64,000 bases of DNA from Cupriavidus necator N-1 (lineage in GTDB: Bacteria > Pseudomonadota > Gammaproteobacteria > Burkholderiales > Burkholderiaceae), in the NCBI RefSeq assembly GCF_000219215.1, contig NC_015726.1, positions 310,001 to 374,000 on the forward strand, given 5' to 3'. Of this stretch, positions 53,914 to 62,246 are shown in pieces. The notes under the pieces were generated by a model. The model was given only the letters and a program-made list of their open reading frames with translations, did not search any database and was not told the origin of the DNA. The translations under genes were made by a program, and so were the position numbers. The stretch's first letter is position 1. Each line of letters starts with the position of its first letter.

Positions 53914-53932
53914 GCATGGCTGGGGGAGCGGG

Positions 53933-54859
53933 TCAGGCGAACGCCTGCAGCGCCCCCTTCATCTTCTTCATGGCCGCGGCCTCGATCTGGCGGATGCGCT
54001 CGGCCGAGACGCCGAACTCGTCAGCCAGCTCATGCAGCGTGGAGCCGCCCGAGCCATCGTCCTCGACGTGCAGCCAGCGCGCCTCGATGATGCGGCGGCT
54101 GCGTTCGTCCAGCTTGGCCAGCGCCTCTTCCAGACCCTCGACCTGCATGCGGTCGTGGCGCTTGGCTTCCAGCACGCGGGTGGGCTCGTTGTGGTTGTCC
54201 GCCAGGTAGGCGATGGGGGCGAATTCCTCTTCGCCGTCGTCGATCTGGCCTTCCAGCGCCAGGTCGCCGCCCGACAGGCGGGTTTCCATCTCCATCACTT
54301 CTTCGGGCTTGACGTTCAGCTCGCGCGCCACGGCCTCGACCTGTTCCGGCGTGAACGTGTGCGCGCCCTGCTTGTGGCTGCGCAGGTTGAAGAACAGCTT
54401 GCGCTGGGCCTTGGTGGTGGCCACCTTGACCATGCGCCAGTTCTTCAGCACGTATTCGTGGATCTCGGCCTTGATCCAGTGCATCGCGTACGACACCAGG
54501 CGCACGCCCTGGTCGGGGTCGAAGCGCTTGACCGCCTTCATCAGGCCGATATTGCCTTCCTGGATCAGGTCGGCGTGGGGCAGGCCGTAGCCCAGGTACT
54601 GGCGGGCAATCGACACCACCAGGCGCAGGTGGGACATCACCATCTGGCGGGCAGCATCAACGGAGTCGTGGTCGCGGAGCTCGCGCGCCAGGCGCTGCTC
54701 TTCCTCCGCGGTCAACAGCGGAATCCGGTGGACAGCCTGGATATAGCTGTCGAGGTTGCCAACGGTGGCCGGGAAGGCCAGCGCAAAGCTGCCCGTGCTC
54801 CGGGGTGCCGTCGGCAGACGGTTATTCAGGGTTTGGTCGGCAGACAAGACTGCGTTCAC
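53933..54859 (-). CDS. rpoH: RNA polymerase heat-shock sigma factor RpoH (sigma-32)
   Basis: A 308-residue group 3 sigma factor. Region 1.2 (YIQAVHRIPLLTAEEEQRL), region 2 (VMSHLRLVVSIARQYLGYG, LIQEGNIGLMKAVKRFDP, VSYAMHWIKAEIHEYVLKNW), the RpoH box (TTKAQRKLFFNLR) and region 4 (LHELADEFGVSAERIRQIEAAAM) are all present. It directs transcription of heat-shock genes. Upstream DNA carries a perfect CIRCE operator, so its own expression is probably under HrcA control. Confidence 0.97.
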   Translation of the reverse strand: MNAVLSADQTLNNRLPTAPRSTGSFALAFPATVGNLDSYIQAVHRIPLLTAEEEQRLARELRDHDSVDAARQMVMSHLRLVVSIARQYLGYGLPHADLIQEGNIGLMKAVKRFDPDQGVRLVSYAMHWIKAEIHEYVLKNWRMVKVATTKAQRKLFFNLRSHKQGAHTFTPEQVEAVARELNVKPEEVMEMETRLSGGDLALEGQIDDGEEEFAPIAYLADNHNEPTRVLEAKRHDRMQVEGLEEALAKLDERSRRIIEARWLHVEDDGSGGSTLHELADEFGVSAERIRQIEAAAMKKMKGALQAFA

Positions 54860-54936
54860 TCAATGGCTCCTTTCGCATCCGGCGGTTCGGTTGCCGGTGT
54901 GCCGCGCCTCTTGGGTCGGCGGCACTGCAACACATA

Positions 54937-54963
54937 TTAGCACTCAGGCCGGGTGAGTGCTAA
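54937..54963 (-). promoter_or_regulatory. CIRCE operator (HrcA binding site) of rpoH
   Basis: Perfect inverted repeat TTAGCACTC-N9-GAGTGCTAA, identical to the CIRCE consensus in all 18 arm positions. It lies 78 bp upstream of the rpoH start codon. HrcA binds it at normal temperature and releases it upon heat shock. Confidence 0.95.
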
Positions 54964-54991
54964 TTGGAGTCCCGATGGCCGTGATAGTTCC
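54964..54991 (-). promoter_or_regulatory. possible RpoE-type promoter of rpoH
   Basis: On the minus strand GGAACTA, a 16-base spacer and TCCAA resemble the sigma-E consensus (GGAACTT, then TCAAA/TCTGA). The -10-like part abuts the CIRCE element, so HrcA would occlude transcription start. The -10 match is weak; this is a suggestion. Confidence 0.35.
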
Positions 54992-55199
54992 ACTCGATTG
55001 CTCTTGCGGATAGCATAGCTACTTACCGCTTCGAGCGGCGGAAACGATACCCACGGTTCGGCGCACAGGATATTAGAGCGGCGCGGGGCACGGGGGTTCT
55101 GCCCGCTGCTGCAATGATTTGTTGCAGCAGCGGCTACACTCGACCCACCTGCGGCGCGCTGGCATCCTTGCGAGCCTCTCTCATTCCACCGGAGGAGTT
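54992..55199. other. rpoH-pirin divergent intergenic region
   Basis: Apart from the CIRCE and sigma-E-like sites closer to rpoH, this stretch contains a GCAG-rich palindromic bit (TTGTTGCAGCAGCGGC) and the pirin ribosome site. No gene or structured RNA recognised. Confidence 0.4.
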
Positions 55200-56075
55200 A
55201 TGTCTGCTATCGAACACTTGCTCAAGCCGCATGTGCGCGACCTGGGCGATTTTACCGTGCGCCGGCTGTTGCCCGCCGCCGCTACCCAGACCGTCGGGCC
55301 GTTTATCTTCTTTGACCATATGGGGCCGGTGCAGCTGCCGCCGGGCGCCGGCGCTGATGTGCGTCCGCATCCCCATATCGGGCTGGCCACGGTCACCTAC
55401 CTGTTCGAGGGCGAGATCATCCATCGCGACAGCCTGGGCAGCGACCAGGCGATCCGCCCGGGCGACGTCAACTGGATGACCGCCGGGCGTGGCATCGTGC
55501 ACTCGGAACGCTCGCCCGAGCATGTGCGCCCCGCCGGTGCCCGCCTGCACGGCATCCAGACCTGGGTGGCACTGCCGCAGGAGCATGAGGGTGCCGAGCC
55601 GTCGTTCTTCCACCATCCCGCCGCCACGCTGCCGCGGATCGAGCGGCCGGGCGTGCGCATGGTGGTGATTGCGGGCGATGCCTTTGGCCAGATCTCTCCG
55701 GTCAAAGTCTTCAGCCGCACCCTGTATGTGGCGATCGAGCTGGATGCGGGCGCGAGCGTGGAGATCCCGGCCGATCATGCCGAGCGGGGCATCTATCCGG
55801 TGGATGGCGCGGTGGCGCTCGACGGCGAACCGCTGCCGGCCGAGCATATGGTGGTGCTCACGCCGGGCCAGCCCGCGACGCTGACGGCCACGGCGCCGTC
55901 GCGCGTGATGCTGCTGGGCGGCGACCCGACCGACGGGCACCGCTTTATCTACTGGAATTTCGTTGCCAGCAGCAAGGTGGCGATCGAGGCTGCCGCCCAG
56001 CGCTGGGAGGACGATCAGTTCCCGCACGTGCCGGGCGAGACCGAGCGCATCCCGCTGCCTCCGCGCAAGGCCTGA
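55200..56075 (+). CDS. pirin family protein
   Basis: A 291-residue bicupin. Pirin signatures: VGPFIFFDHMGPVQLPPGAG, DVRPHPHIGLATVTYLFEGE in adjoining blocks (metal-binding His residues), GDVNWMTAGRGIVHSERSPE, and LHGIQTWVALP. Some pirins are quercetinases, others have regulatory roles; the function here is unknown. ATG 55200 has a perfect GGAGGAG site upstream. Divergent from rpoH. Confidence 0.92.
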   Translation: MSAIEHLLKPHVRDLGDFTVRRLLPAAATQTVGPFIFFDHMGPVQLPPGAGADVRPHPHIGLATVTYLFEGEIIHRDSLGSDQAIRPGDVNWMTAGRGIVHSERSPEHVRPAGARLHGIQTWVALPQEHEGAEPSFFHHPAATLPRIERPGVRMVVIAGDAFGQISPVKVFSRTLYVAIELDAGASVEIPADHAERGIYPVDGAVALDGEPLPAEHMVVLTPGQPATLTATAPSRVMLLGGDPTDGHRFIYWNFVASSKVAIEAAAQRWEDDQFPHVPGETERIPLPPRKA

Positions 56076-56094
56076 CAGCGGTCCCGGGGCTGGC

Positions 56095-57087
56095 TCAGAC
56101 CGGGCTGGCCCAGGTCACGTGGGTGCCTTGCCGCAGGCATTCGCGGATGGCATCGACCTGGATCGCGATCGGTGCCGGCACCGGCGCCGCGCCGTCCAGC
56201 ACGCGCCGGATCCAGGCCACGGTCTGGCCGGCGTCGCTGCCGGGCGGCAGTTCAGGCACTTCGGCCAGTGAACCCACGGCCGGATCGACCAGCGTCTGCT
56301 GGTGCCCCTCATGCAGCCAGTCGATGCGGCTGGTGCGGCGCGCATCGGCCACCACTTCGCCCTCGGTGCCGCGTGCCAGCAGCACGTTGGCGGGCTCATG
56401 CGAGAAGTAGTCGGTCAGCGTCTCGCGGTATTCGGGGTGGGTGTAGCTGTACAGGCGCAACCCTTCCGCGGGCGAATGCTCGCCCACCGGCTGCAGCATC
56501 TTGGCCACCGTATGCGCCGAATTGCGCAGGCCGATCACGGTGCGCCGCTCCAGCAGCTGCGACAGCCCGGGCGACAGCACATCCACCGGCAGCACCGCCA
56601 GCGGCCCGAGGTCGCTGCCCTCGCGCAGCCGTGCCGAGGCCTCGTCGGTCGTCGCGCACAAGGGCACGCCCAGGGCCTCGAACAGCGTCATGCTAGTCAC
56701 GCGGCCATTGAACAGGCGCGTGCCGTGCACCAGCACGGGGACATCTTCGCGCGCCAGCAGCAGCGCCAGCAGCGGCACCAGGTTGGGTTGCTTGCGCGCG
56801 CCGTTGTAGCTGGGGATCACCACCACCTGCCGGTCAGGCGGCGCCGGCAGCGGCTGGCAGTGCGCATGGGCGGCTTCCAGCATGCCCGCCAGCTCGTGCG
56901 GGGCCTCGCCCTTGATGCGGTAGGCCATCAGGATGGCGCCAAGCTCCAGGTCGGAGACGCGCCCGGCCAGCATGGCGTCGAACAGGGCCTGCGCGTCATC
57001 GCGGGGCAGCGCGCGCGCGCCGTTGACGCCGCGGCCGATCTCCTTGATATAGCGGGCAGCAGGGAAGGACGTGGCTGGCGTGGTCAT
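56095..57087 (-). CDS. ybiB: YbiB/TrpD2-type DNA-binding protein
   Basis: A 330-residue protein of the nucleoside phosphorylase/phosphoribosyltransferase fold (glycosyltransferase family 3), similar to anthranilate phosphoribosyltransferase but of the YbiB/TrpD2 branch: LPRDDAQALFDAMLAGRVSDLELGA in two blocks, RIKGEAPHELAGMLEAAH, VLVHGTRLFNGRVTSM. The phosphoribosyl site is not conserved as in TrpD; YbiB binds nucleic acid. Located downstream of the nitrate transporter genes on the same strand. I start at ATG 57087, where family similarity begins. Confidence 0.88.
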   Translation of the reverse strand: MTTPATSFPAARYIKEIGRGVNGARALPRDDAQALFDAMLAGRVSDLELGAILMAYRIKGEAPHELAGMLEAAHAHCQPLPAPPDRQVVVIPSYNGARKQPNLVPLLALLLAREDVPVLVHGTRLFNGRVTSMTLFEALGVPLCATTDEASARLREGSDLGPLAVLPVDVLSPGLSQLLERRTVIGLRNSAHTVAKMLQPVGEHSPAEGLRLYSYTHPEYRETLTDYFSHEPANVLLARGTEGEVVADARRTSRIDWLHEGHQQTLVDPAVGSLAEVPELPPGSDAGQTVAWIRRVLDGAAPVPAPIAIQVDAIRECLRQGTHVTWASPV

Positions 57088-57182
57088 GGCGGCGTGGGGG
57101 TAGTCTGTTCTGGGTTCATGATAGCGGAGCCAGGCCGCCGCGCCCACCGCCGGCGGTCACCGCGCATCGCCTCCTGAGGACA

Positions 57183-57986
57183 CTACGCGGCTTCCTGCAG
57201 CGCCGGGTTGCGCTGCTTGCGGTAGAGGAAGTCCAGCACCGCGGTGCGGCAGGCGTGGTAGGCCTTGTCATCGGCCAGCGCGACGCGGTCGCGCGGGCGC
57301 GGCAGGCCCACCTTCAGGATCTCGCCGATGGTCGCGGCCGGGCCGTTGGTCATCATGACGATGCGGTCGGCCAGCAGCACGGCCTCGTCGACATCGTGGG
57401 TCACCATCACCACCGTGCTGCGGGTGCGCGCCACGATCTTGATCAGCTCGTCCTGCAGGTGTGCGCGCGTGAGCGCATCGAGCGCGCCGAAGGGTTCGTC
57501 CATCAGCAGCACCTTGGGCGCCATCGCCAGCGCGCGGGCAATGCCCACGCGCTGCTTCATGCCGCCGGAGATTTCATGCGGGTACTTGTTCTCGGCGTGC
57601 GTCAGGCCCACCAGCGCCAGCGTGTCATGCGTGCGCGCCTTGAGCTGCGGCTTGCTCTCGTTGGCGGCGAAGACGCGCTCCACGCCCAGGTAGACGTTCT
57701 CGAAGCACGTCAGCCACGGCAGCAGCGAATGGTTCTGGAACACCACCGCGCGCTCTGGCCCCGGCCCGGCGATCTCGCGCCCGGCGCAGATCAGCGCGCC
57801 GGTGGTGGGCGTGGCCAGTCCCGCGACCAGGTTCAGCAGTGTGGACTTGCCGCAGCCGGAATGGCCGATCAGCGTGATGAACTCGCCCTCGGCGATCTGC
57901 AGGTTGATATCGCGCAGGGCGACGAACGGGCCCTTGCGGGTCTTGAAGGTCTGGCCGACGTTTTCGATGCTGACGAACTTGTCCAT
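57183..57986 (-). CDS. nrtD: nitrate ABC transporter ATP-binding protein
   Basis: A 267-residue ABC ATPase of the nitrate/sulfonate/taurine group. Walker A GHSGCGKSTLLN, Q loop, signature SGGMKQRVGIARAL, Walker B VLLMDEPFGALDAL and the switch His in VMVTHDVDEA. It drives nitrate import with the permease encoded 18 bp upstream. The C-terminal CysA-like extension of cyanobacterial NrtC is absent. Other substrates (nitrite, cyanate) are possible, but nasT points to nitrate. Confidence 0.92.
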   Translation of the reverse strand: MDKFVSIENVGQTFKTRKGPFVALRDINLQIAEGEFITLIGHSGCGKSTLLNLVAGLATPTTGALICAGREIAGPGPERAVVFQNHSLLPWLTCFENVYLGVERVFAANESKPQLKARTHDTLALVGLTHAENKYPHEISGGMKQRVGIARALAMAPKVLLMDEPFGALDALTRAHLQDELIKIVARTRSTVVMVTHDVDEAVLLADRIVMMTNGPAATIGEILKVGLPRPRDRVALADDKAYHACRTAVLDFLYRKQRNPALQEAA

Positions 57987-58004
57987 GGCGATTCTCCCCG
58001 CGTA

Positions 58005-58910
58005 TCAGTTGGCGCCGTAGCTGAAGCGCCGGGCCAGCGCCAGCAGCGCGTGCTCGAGCAGCAGCCCGATGATGCCGATCACGAAGATCGCGATCACGAT
58101 GTGCTCGACCTTCAGGTTGTTCCATTCGTCCCACAGCCAGAAGCCGATGCCGGTGCCGCCGGTCAGCATCTCGGCCGCGACAATCACCAGCCACGCGGTG
58201 CCGATCGACAGCCGCACGCCGGTCAGCATGTAGGGCAGCACTGCGGGGAACAGCACCCGCGTGAATACCTTCCATTCCGACAGGTCCAGCACGCGCGCCA
58301 CGTTCAGGTAGTCCTGCGGCACGCGCGTGACGCCCACCGCGGTGTTGATCACCATCGGCCAGATTGAGCAGATAAAGATCGCCCAGATCGCGGCCGGGTT
58401 GGCGGCCTTGAACAGCAGCAGGCCGATCGGCAGCCACGCCAGCGGCGAGACCGGGCGCAGCAGGCTGATCACCGGCGCGGTCATCGCGTTCAGGAAGGCA
58501 AAGCGCCCGATCAGGAAGCCGGCCGGGATGCCGACCAGCGCGGCCAGGCCGAAGCCCGCCGCGACGCGCGCCAGCGATGCCAGCACGTTCCAGCCGATGC
58601 CCTGGTCATTGGGCCCGTTGCGGTAGAACGGGTCGGCAAACAGCGGCACCGCGGCGTTCCATGTGGCCTGCGGCGTGGGGATGGCCGGGATCATCGTGGC
58701 GATGCCGTGCCAGGCCAGCACGAACAGGGCAAAACCCAGTACCGGCGGCACGGCCTTGAGCACCGGCGCGGCGACCGCTTCGCGGCGTTGCGCACGCCGG
58801 GCCTGCGCGGCGATTTCCTGCTCGCGCCGGCGCGCCCGCTCCTTGGTGTCGGGGTCGGCGCTGGCGGCTACGGTTGCACCATCGGGCGTAGTGTGGGCTA
58901 TGGCATTCAC
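58005..58910 (-). CDS. nrtB: nitrate ABC transporter permease
   Basis: A 301-residue permease of the NtrB/CmpB type. N-terminal cytoplasmic segment rich in charged residues, a first helix (VPPVLGFALFVLAWHGI), then five helices. The ABC coupling loop is NVARVLDLSEWKVFTRVLFPAVLP. Family motifs RPVSPLAWLPIGLLLF and VGVTRVPQDYLN are present. It lies between the binding-protein and ATPase genes. Confidence 0.93.
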   Translation of the reverse strand: MNAIAHTTPDGATVAASADPDTKERARRREQEIAAQARRAQRREAVAAPVLKAVPPVLGFALFVLAWHGIATMIPAIPTPQATWNAAVPLFADPFYRNGPNDQGIGWNVLASLARVAAGFGLAALVGIPAGFLIGRFAFLNAMTAPVISLLRPVSPLAWLPIGLLLFKAANPAAIWAIFICSIWPMVINTAVGVTRVPQDYLNVARVLDLSEWKVFTRVLFPAVLPYMLTGVRLSIGTAWLVIVAAEMLTGGTGIGFWLWDEWNNLKVEHIVIAIFVIGIIGLLLEHALLALARRFSYGAN

Positions 58911-58961
58911 GTCTGGCTCCTTTCGTCAGGGGCACTGCGGATCAGTGGGGAAAGGCTTGCG

Positions 58962-60272
58962 TCAGGCCTTGATCTTGAAACCGTCGGCGTAGGCCTTGGG
59001 GTCCTTGCCGTCCCAGACCACGCCGTCGATCAGCTTGGCGCTGCGCATGTCGCTCTTGGGCAGCGGCACCTGGGCGGCGGCGGCGGCCTGCTTGTAGACG
59101 TCGATGCGGTTGACCTGCCTGGCCACGGCGAGATAGTCCGGATGTTCCTTCAGCAGGCCCCAGCGCTTGTGCTGGGTCAGGAACCACATGCCGTCGGACA
59201 GGTACGGGTAGTTGGCGCTGCCGTCCTGGTAGAACTTCATCGCGTCGGGGTCGTCCCAGGTCTTGCCCAGGCCGTTGGTGTAGCGGCCCAGCATGCGGTC
59301 CAGGATGATGTCCATGTCGGTGTTGACGTAGGACTTGGCGGCGATGGTCTCGGCGGTCTTGCGGCGGTTGGAGGCCGACGCATCGATGAACTTCGATGCC
59401 TCCAGCACCGCGGCCACCATCGCGCGCGCGGTGTTGGGGTATTTCTGCACGAATTCGGCGGTGGTGCCCAGGGTCTTCTCGGGGTGGCTCTTCCAGATGG
59501 CCTGCGTGGTCTCGGCGGTGAAGCCGATCTTGTCGGCGATGGCGCGCGCGCCCCAGGGCTCGCCCACGCAGAAGCCGTCCATATTGCCCACGCGCATATT
59601 GGCCACCATCTGCGGCGGCGGCACCGTGATCGCCTTGGCGTCCTGCATCGGGTTGATGCCGTTGGCTGCCAGCCAGTAGTACAGCCACATCGCATGCGTG
59701 CCGGTGGGGAAGGTCTGGGCGAAGGTGTAGTCGCGCTTCTCCTTCATCATCAGCGCCTTCAGGCTGGCGCCGTCCTTCACGCCTTTCTCGGCGAGCTTGG
59801 ACGACAGCGTGATGGCCTGGCCGTTGTGGTTCAGGTTCATCAGCACGGCCATGTCTTTTTTCGGACCGCCGATGCCCAGCTGCACGCCGTAGATCAGGCC
59901 ATACAGCACGTGCGCCGCGTCCAGCTCGCCGTTGACCAGCTTGTCGCGCACGCCGGCCCACGAGGCTTCCTTGGTCGGCGTGATCTTGATGCCGTATTTC
60001 TTGTCCAGCCCGAGCGTGGCGGCCATCACCACCGAGGCGCAGTCGGTCAGCGGGATAAAGCCGATGCGCACATCGGTCTTCTCGGGCGCATCCGAGCCCG
60101 CAGCCCACGCACCGGCGCGCACCAGCGGATCGACCAGCGTCATCACGCTGGCGCCGGCGATGGTGGCCAGCACGCGGCGGCGGCCGCTGCTGGCCGGGAC
60201 GGCGTCGGCAGCCGCGTCGGAAACGTGGACGGCTGCGTGCAGCGGCTTGGCAATCCTGAGGCGAGAGGGCAT
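58962..60272 (-). CDS. nrtA: nitrate ABC transporter substrate-binding protein (NrtA/CmpA family)
   Basis: A 436-residue periplasmic receptor. The N-terminus has a twin-arginine-like signal (SSGRRRVLATIAGASVM) before ASDAPEKTDVRIGFIPLTDCAS, where NrtA similarity begins. Further family blocks: NLNHNGQAITLSSKLAEKGV, FPTGTHAMWLYYWLAANGI, VGNMDGFCVGEPWGARAI. The gene starts 15 bp after an intrinsic terminator in an ANTAR-type leader, so expression likely depends on NasT antitermination. Confidence 0.93.
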   Translation of the reverse strand: MPSRLRIAKPLHAAVHVSDAAADAVPASSGRRRVLATIAGASVMTLVDPLVRAGAWAAGSDAPEKTDVRIGFIPLTDCASVVMAATLGLDKKYGIKITPTKEASWAGVRDKLVNGELDAAHVLYGLIYGVQLGIGGPKKDMAVLMNLNHNGQAITLSSKLAEKGVKDGASLKALMMKEKRDYTFAQTFPTGTHAMWLYYWLAANGINPMQDAKAITVPPPQMVANMRVGNMDGFCVGEPWGARAIADKIGFTAETTQAIWKSHPEKTLGTTAEFVQKYPNTARAMVAAVLEASKFIDASASNRRKTAETIAAKSYVNTDMDIILDRMLGRYTNGLGKTWDDPDAMKFYQDGSANYPYLSDGMWFLTQHKRWGLLKEHPDYLAVARQVNRIDVYKQAAAAAQVPLPKSDMRSAKLIDGVVWDGKDPKAYADGFKIKA

Positions 60273-60286
60273 TGCATGGCTCCAAG

Positions 60287-60346
60287 AAAAAAGGCGTCCC
60301 TGCCGCGACCGGCTTCGCCAGAAGACCGGTGCGGCGCAGGGACGCC
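60287..60346 (-). terminator. leader terminator (attenuator) in front of nrtA
   Basis: The outer 11-bp arms GGCGTCCCTGC and GCAGGGACGCC, with a second inner stem, are followed on the minus strand by six T and then by the nrtA start codon 15 bp later. A terminator just ahead of a gene is the mark of an attenuator. Confidence 0.85.
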
Positions 60347-60364
60347 GTTGTCCGTGGCGTGACG

Positions 60365-60416
60365 CAGCCCGCGTTGGCCGTGTCCGCCGAAATGGTTGGT
60401 CGGCCGCCGTTGGCCG
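60365..60416 (-). promoter_or_regulatory. two-hexaloop ANTAR RNA motif in the nrtA leader
   Basis: On the minus strand the first hairpin is CGGCC-AACGGC-GGCCG (60401-60416) and the second CGGCC-AACGCG-GGCTG (60365-60380, one G-U pair). Both hexaloops have A at position 1 and G at position 4, the invariant residues of ANTAR targets. A 20-nt linker separates them and the terminator follows 18 nt later. The ANTAR protein NasT is encoded directly upstream. Confidence 0.85.
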
Positions 60417-60637
60417 ATACCTGCATAACGCAAGGCGTATGCCAGCCTGTGCAGTGCAGCATTCGAGGGCGGATTTGTGACGGATCGGGAGGGAATGGTC
60501 GGATGCGGTGCGCGCGCGGTCGCCGCCGCCACATTCGGGGGAGCCGGGGAGGGAGGTGACGCCGCGCGGCAGCGCCAGGAGCGTGCATTGCACCAGTCGC
60601 GTGCGGCAGCGCACCACGACTGGCAGGCGGGAGCGGC

Positions 60638-61285
60638 TCAGCCCATCACGTCGATCACGCGCTGGGCCGCGTCCACCAGCTTCAGGCCGCGCTCCATCGC
60701 CATGCTGCGCAGGCGCTTGTAGGCCTCGTCCTCGCTGAGGCCGCGCGCCTGCATCAGCAGCCCCTTGGCGCGCTCGACCACCTTGCGCTCGGCCAGCTTG
60801 AGCCGGGTGGCATCGAGCTCGGCGCGCAGCTGCTGGTCCAGTTCAAAGCGAGCGTAGGCCACGTCGAGCACGGTCTTGACGCGCTCGGCGCGCAGGCCGT
60901 CGACGATATAGGCGGTGATCCCCGCCGTCAGCGCTGCCTTGATGCGCTGGCTGTCGTCGTTGTCGGTGAACAGCACGATCGGGCGCGGCGCATGCTGGGT
61001 CGAGACGCAGACATGCTCGATGGTGTCGCGCGCGGCGGATTCGGACGCGATGATCAGCATGTCGGGCTGGGTGGCCGTGATCACATCCGGCAGGCGCAGG
61101 TCGGCATCGACGATCTGGATCTCGGTAAAGCCCGCGCTGACCAGCCCGCCGCGGATGATCTCGACGTTTAGCGGGTCGGCGTCATGTGGGTCCCGCACGA
61201 GCAGGATCCGCAACACCCGGCCGCCGGCAGTCGGCGGGGCAGGTGCTGCGGGGGGGGGCGATGGGGGCGGGTTGCGTCGTGTCAT
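60638..61285 (-). CDS. nasT: NasT-like ANTAR response regulator (antiterminator)
   Basis: A 215-residue protein with a Pro/Ala-rich N-terminal tail, a pseudo-receiver domain (RILLVRDPHDADPLNVEII, MLIIASESAARDT), and a C-terminal ANTAR RNA-binding domain (LAERKVVERAKGLLMQARGLSEDEAYKRLR in two blocks). NasT binds two-hexaloop leader RNA and prevents termination when nitrate is present; it is normally held by the sensor NasS, not seen here. ATG 61285 is chosen because a longer start (61315) would overlap the probable -12 promoter element. The tail is encoded by a run of nine C. Confidence 0.92.
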   Translation of the reverse strand: MTRRNPPPSPPPAAPAPPTAGGRVLRILLVRDPHDADPLNVEIIRGGLVSAGFTEIQIVDADLRLPDVITATQPDMLIIASESAARDTIEHVCVSTQHAPRPIVLFTDNDDSQRIKAALTAGITAYIVDGLRAERVKTVLDVAYARFELDQQLRAELDATRLKLAERKVVERAKGLLMQARGLSEDEAYKRLRSMAMERGLKLVDAAQRVIDVMG

Positions 61286-61311
61286 GGCTAGGCTCTGTTG
61301 CAGTGCGCCAT

Positions 61312-61326
61312 GCAAGATTCGCGCCG
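61312..61326 (-). promoter_or_regulatory. probable sigma-54 promoter of nasT
   Basis: On the minus strand CGGCGCGAATCTTGC, followed by A, matches the sigma-54 consensus except at two positions in the -24 part; GG and GC are ten bases apart. It is 27 bp upstream of the nasT start. Nitrogen-limitation control by NtrC would fit. Confidence 0.5.
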
Positions 61327-61540
61327 GGTAAGTATCCGGTCACCTGCGCCAGTCCGGTGCGGTGGCGCTGCGAGGATGCCTGGATTCATTGTATGCGGTC
61401 GTACGCAGAGCCAACTCTCGCGGTGTATCCTGTTGCCCTGCTGCGCCGGGCGCGTCTGCTGGCGACGCCGCGAGTGGCTGCATCCCGCAACCCCGCATCC
61501 CTGCGCCGCAGCACTGATCAGAACAAATCTGGAGAGATGC

Positions 61541-62242
61541 ATGACCGAATTCGTGTTCGCCCCGCCCGCGCCCGTTGGCGTGCCGGTGCGCGGCAGCAAC
61601 GCTAGCTTCCCGGTACGGCGCGTGTACTGCGTCGGCCGCAACTATGCTGCCCACGCCCGTGAAATGGGCTCGGACCCCGACCGCGAGCCGCCGTTCTTCT
61701 TCTGCAAGCCGTCCGATGCGGTCAGCTATGTCGCCGACGGCACCGAAGGCGCCTTCCCGTACCCGCCGGGCACCAGCAACTGCCACTATGAAGTGGAGCT
61801 GGTGGTGGCGATCGGCAAGGGCGGCCGCGACATCCCGGTCGACCAGGCGGCCGGCCACGTGTTCGGCTACGCCGTGGGCCTGGACATGACCCGCCGCGAC
61901 CTGCAGAACGAATCGAAGAAAACCGGCCGCCCCTGGGAGACCGGCAAGGCCTTCGACCAGTCCGCGCCGATCGGCCCGATCGTGCCGGTGTCGGCCATCG
62001 GCCATCCGGAGAAGGGGGCAGTGACGCTGGCGGTCAACGGCGTGGAAAAGCAGCGCGGCGACCTGTCCGACCTGATCTGGTCGGTGCCGGAGATGGTGTC
62101 GTACCTGTCGAAGCTGTTCGAACTGCAGCCGGGCGACCTGATCTTCAGCGGCACGCCCGAAGGCGTGGGCCCCGTGGTCAAGGGCGATGTCATGCAATGC
62201 CACGTCGGCGGCGTGGGCGATCTCACCATCAAGGTAGTCTGA
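61541..62242 (+). CDS. fumarylacetoacetate hydrolase family protein
   Basis: A 233-residue FAH-fold hydrolase. Family landmarks: [41 protein letters not shown] (metal-binding Glu residues), [13 protein letters not shown] and [15 protein letters not shown]. With a maleylacetoacetate/maleylpyruvate isomerase encoded four bases downstream, the likely reaction is hydrolysis of fumarylpyruvate or fumarylacetoacetate in gentisate or homogentisate breakdown. The ring-cleaving dioxygenase is not in the window. Confidence 0.9.
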   Translation: MTEFVFAPPAPVGVPVRGSNASFPVRRVYCVGRNYAAHAREMGSDPDREPPFFFCKPSDAVSYVADGTEGAFPYPPGTSNCHYEVELVVAIGKGGRDIPVDQAAGHVFGYAVGLDMTRRDLQNESKKTGRPWETGKAFDQSAPIGPIVPVSAIGHPEKGAVTLAVNGVEKQRGDLSDLIWSVPEMVSYLSKLFELQPGDLIFSGTPEGVGPVVKGDVMQCHVGGVGDLTIKVV

Positions 62243-62246
62243 TCCG

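Noticed and set aside
58707..60362. Plus-strand frame of about 550 codons across nrtB, nrtA.
   Set aside because: Runs antisense to two well-supported genes and through the terminator; composition is typical of a shadow frame.
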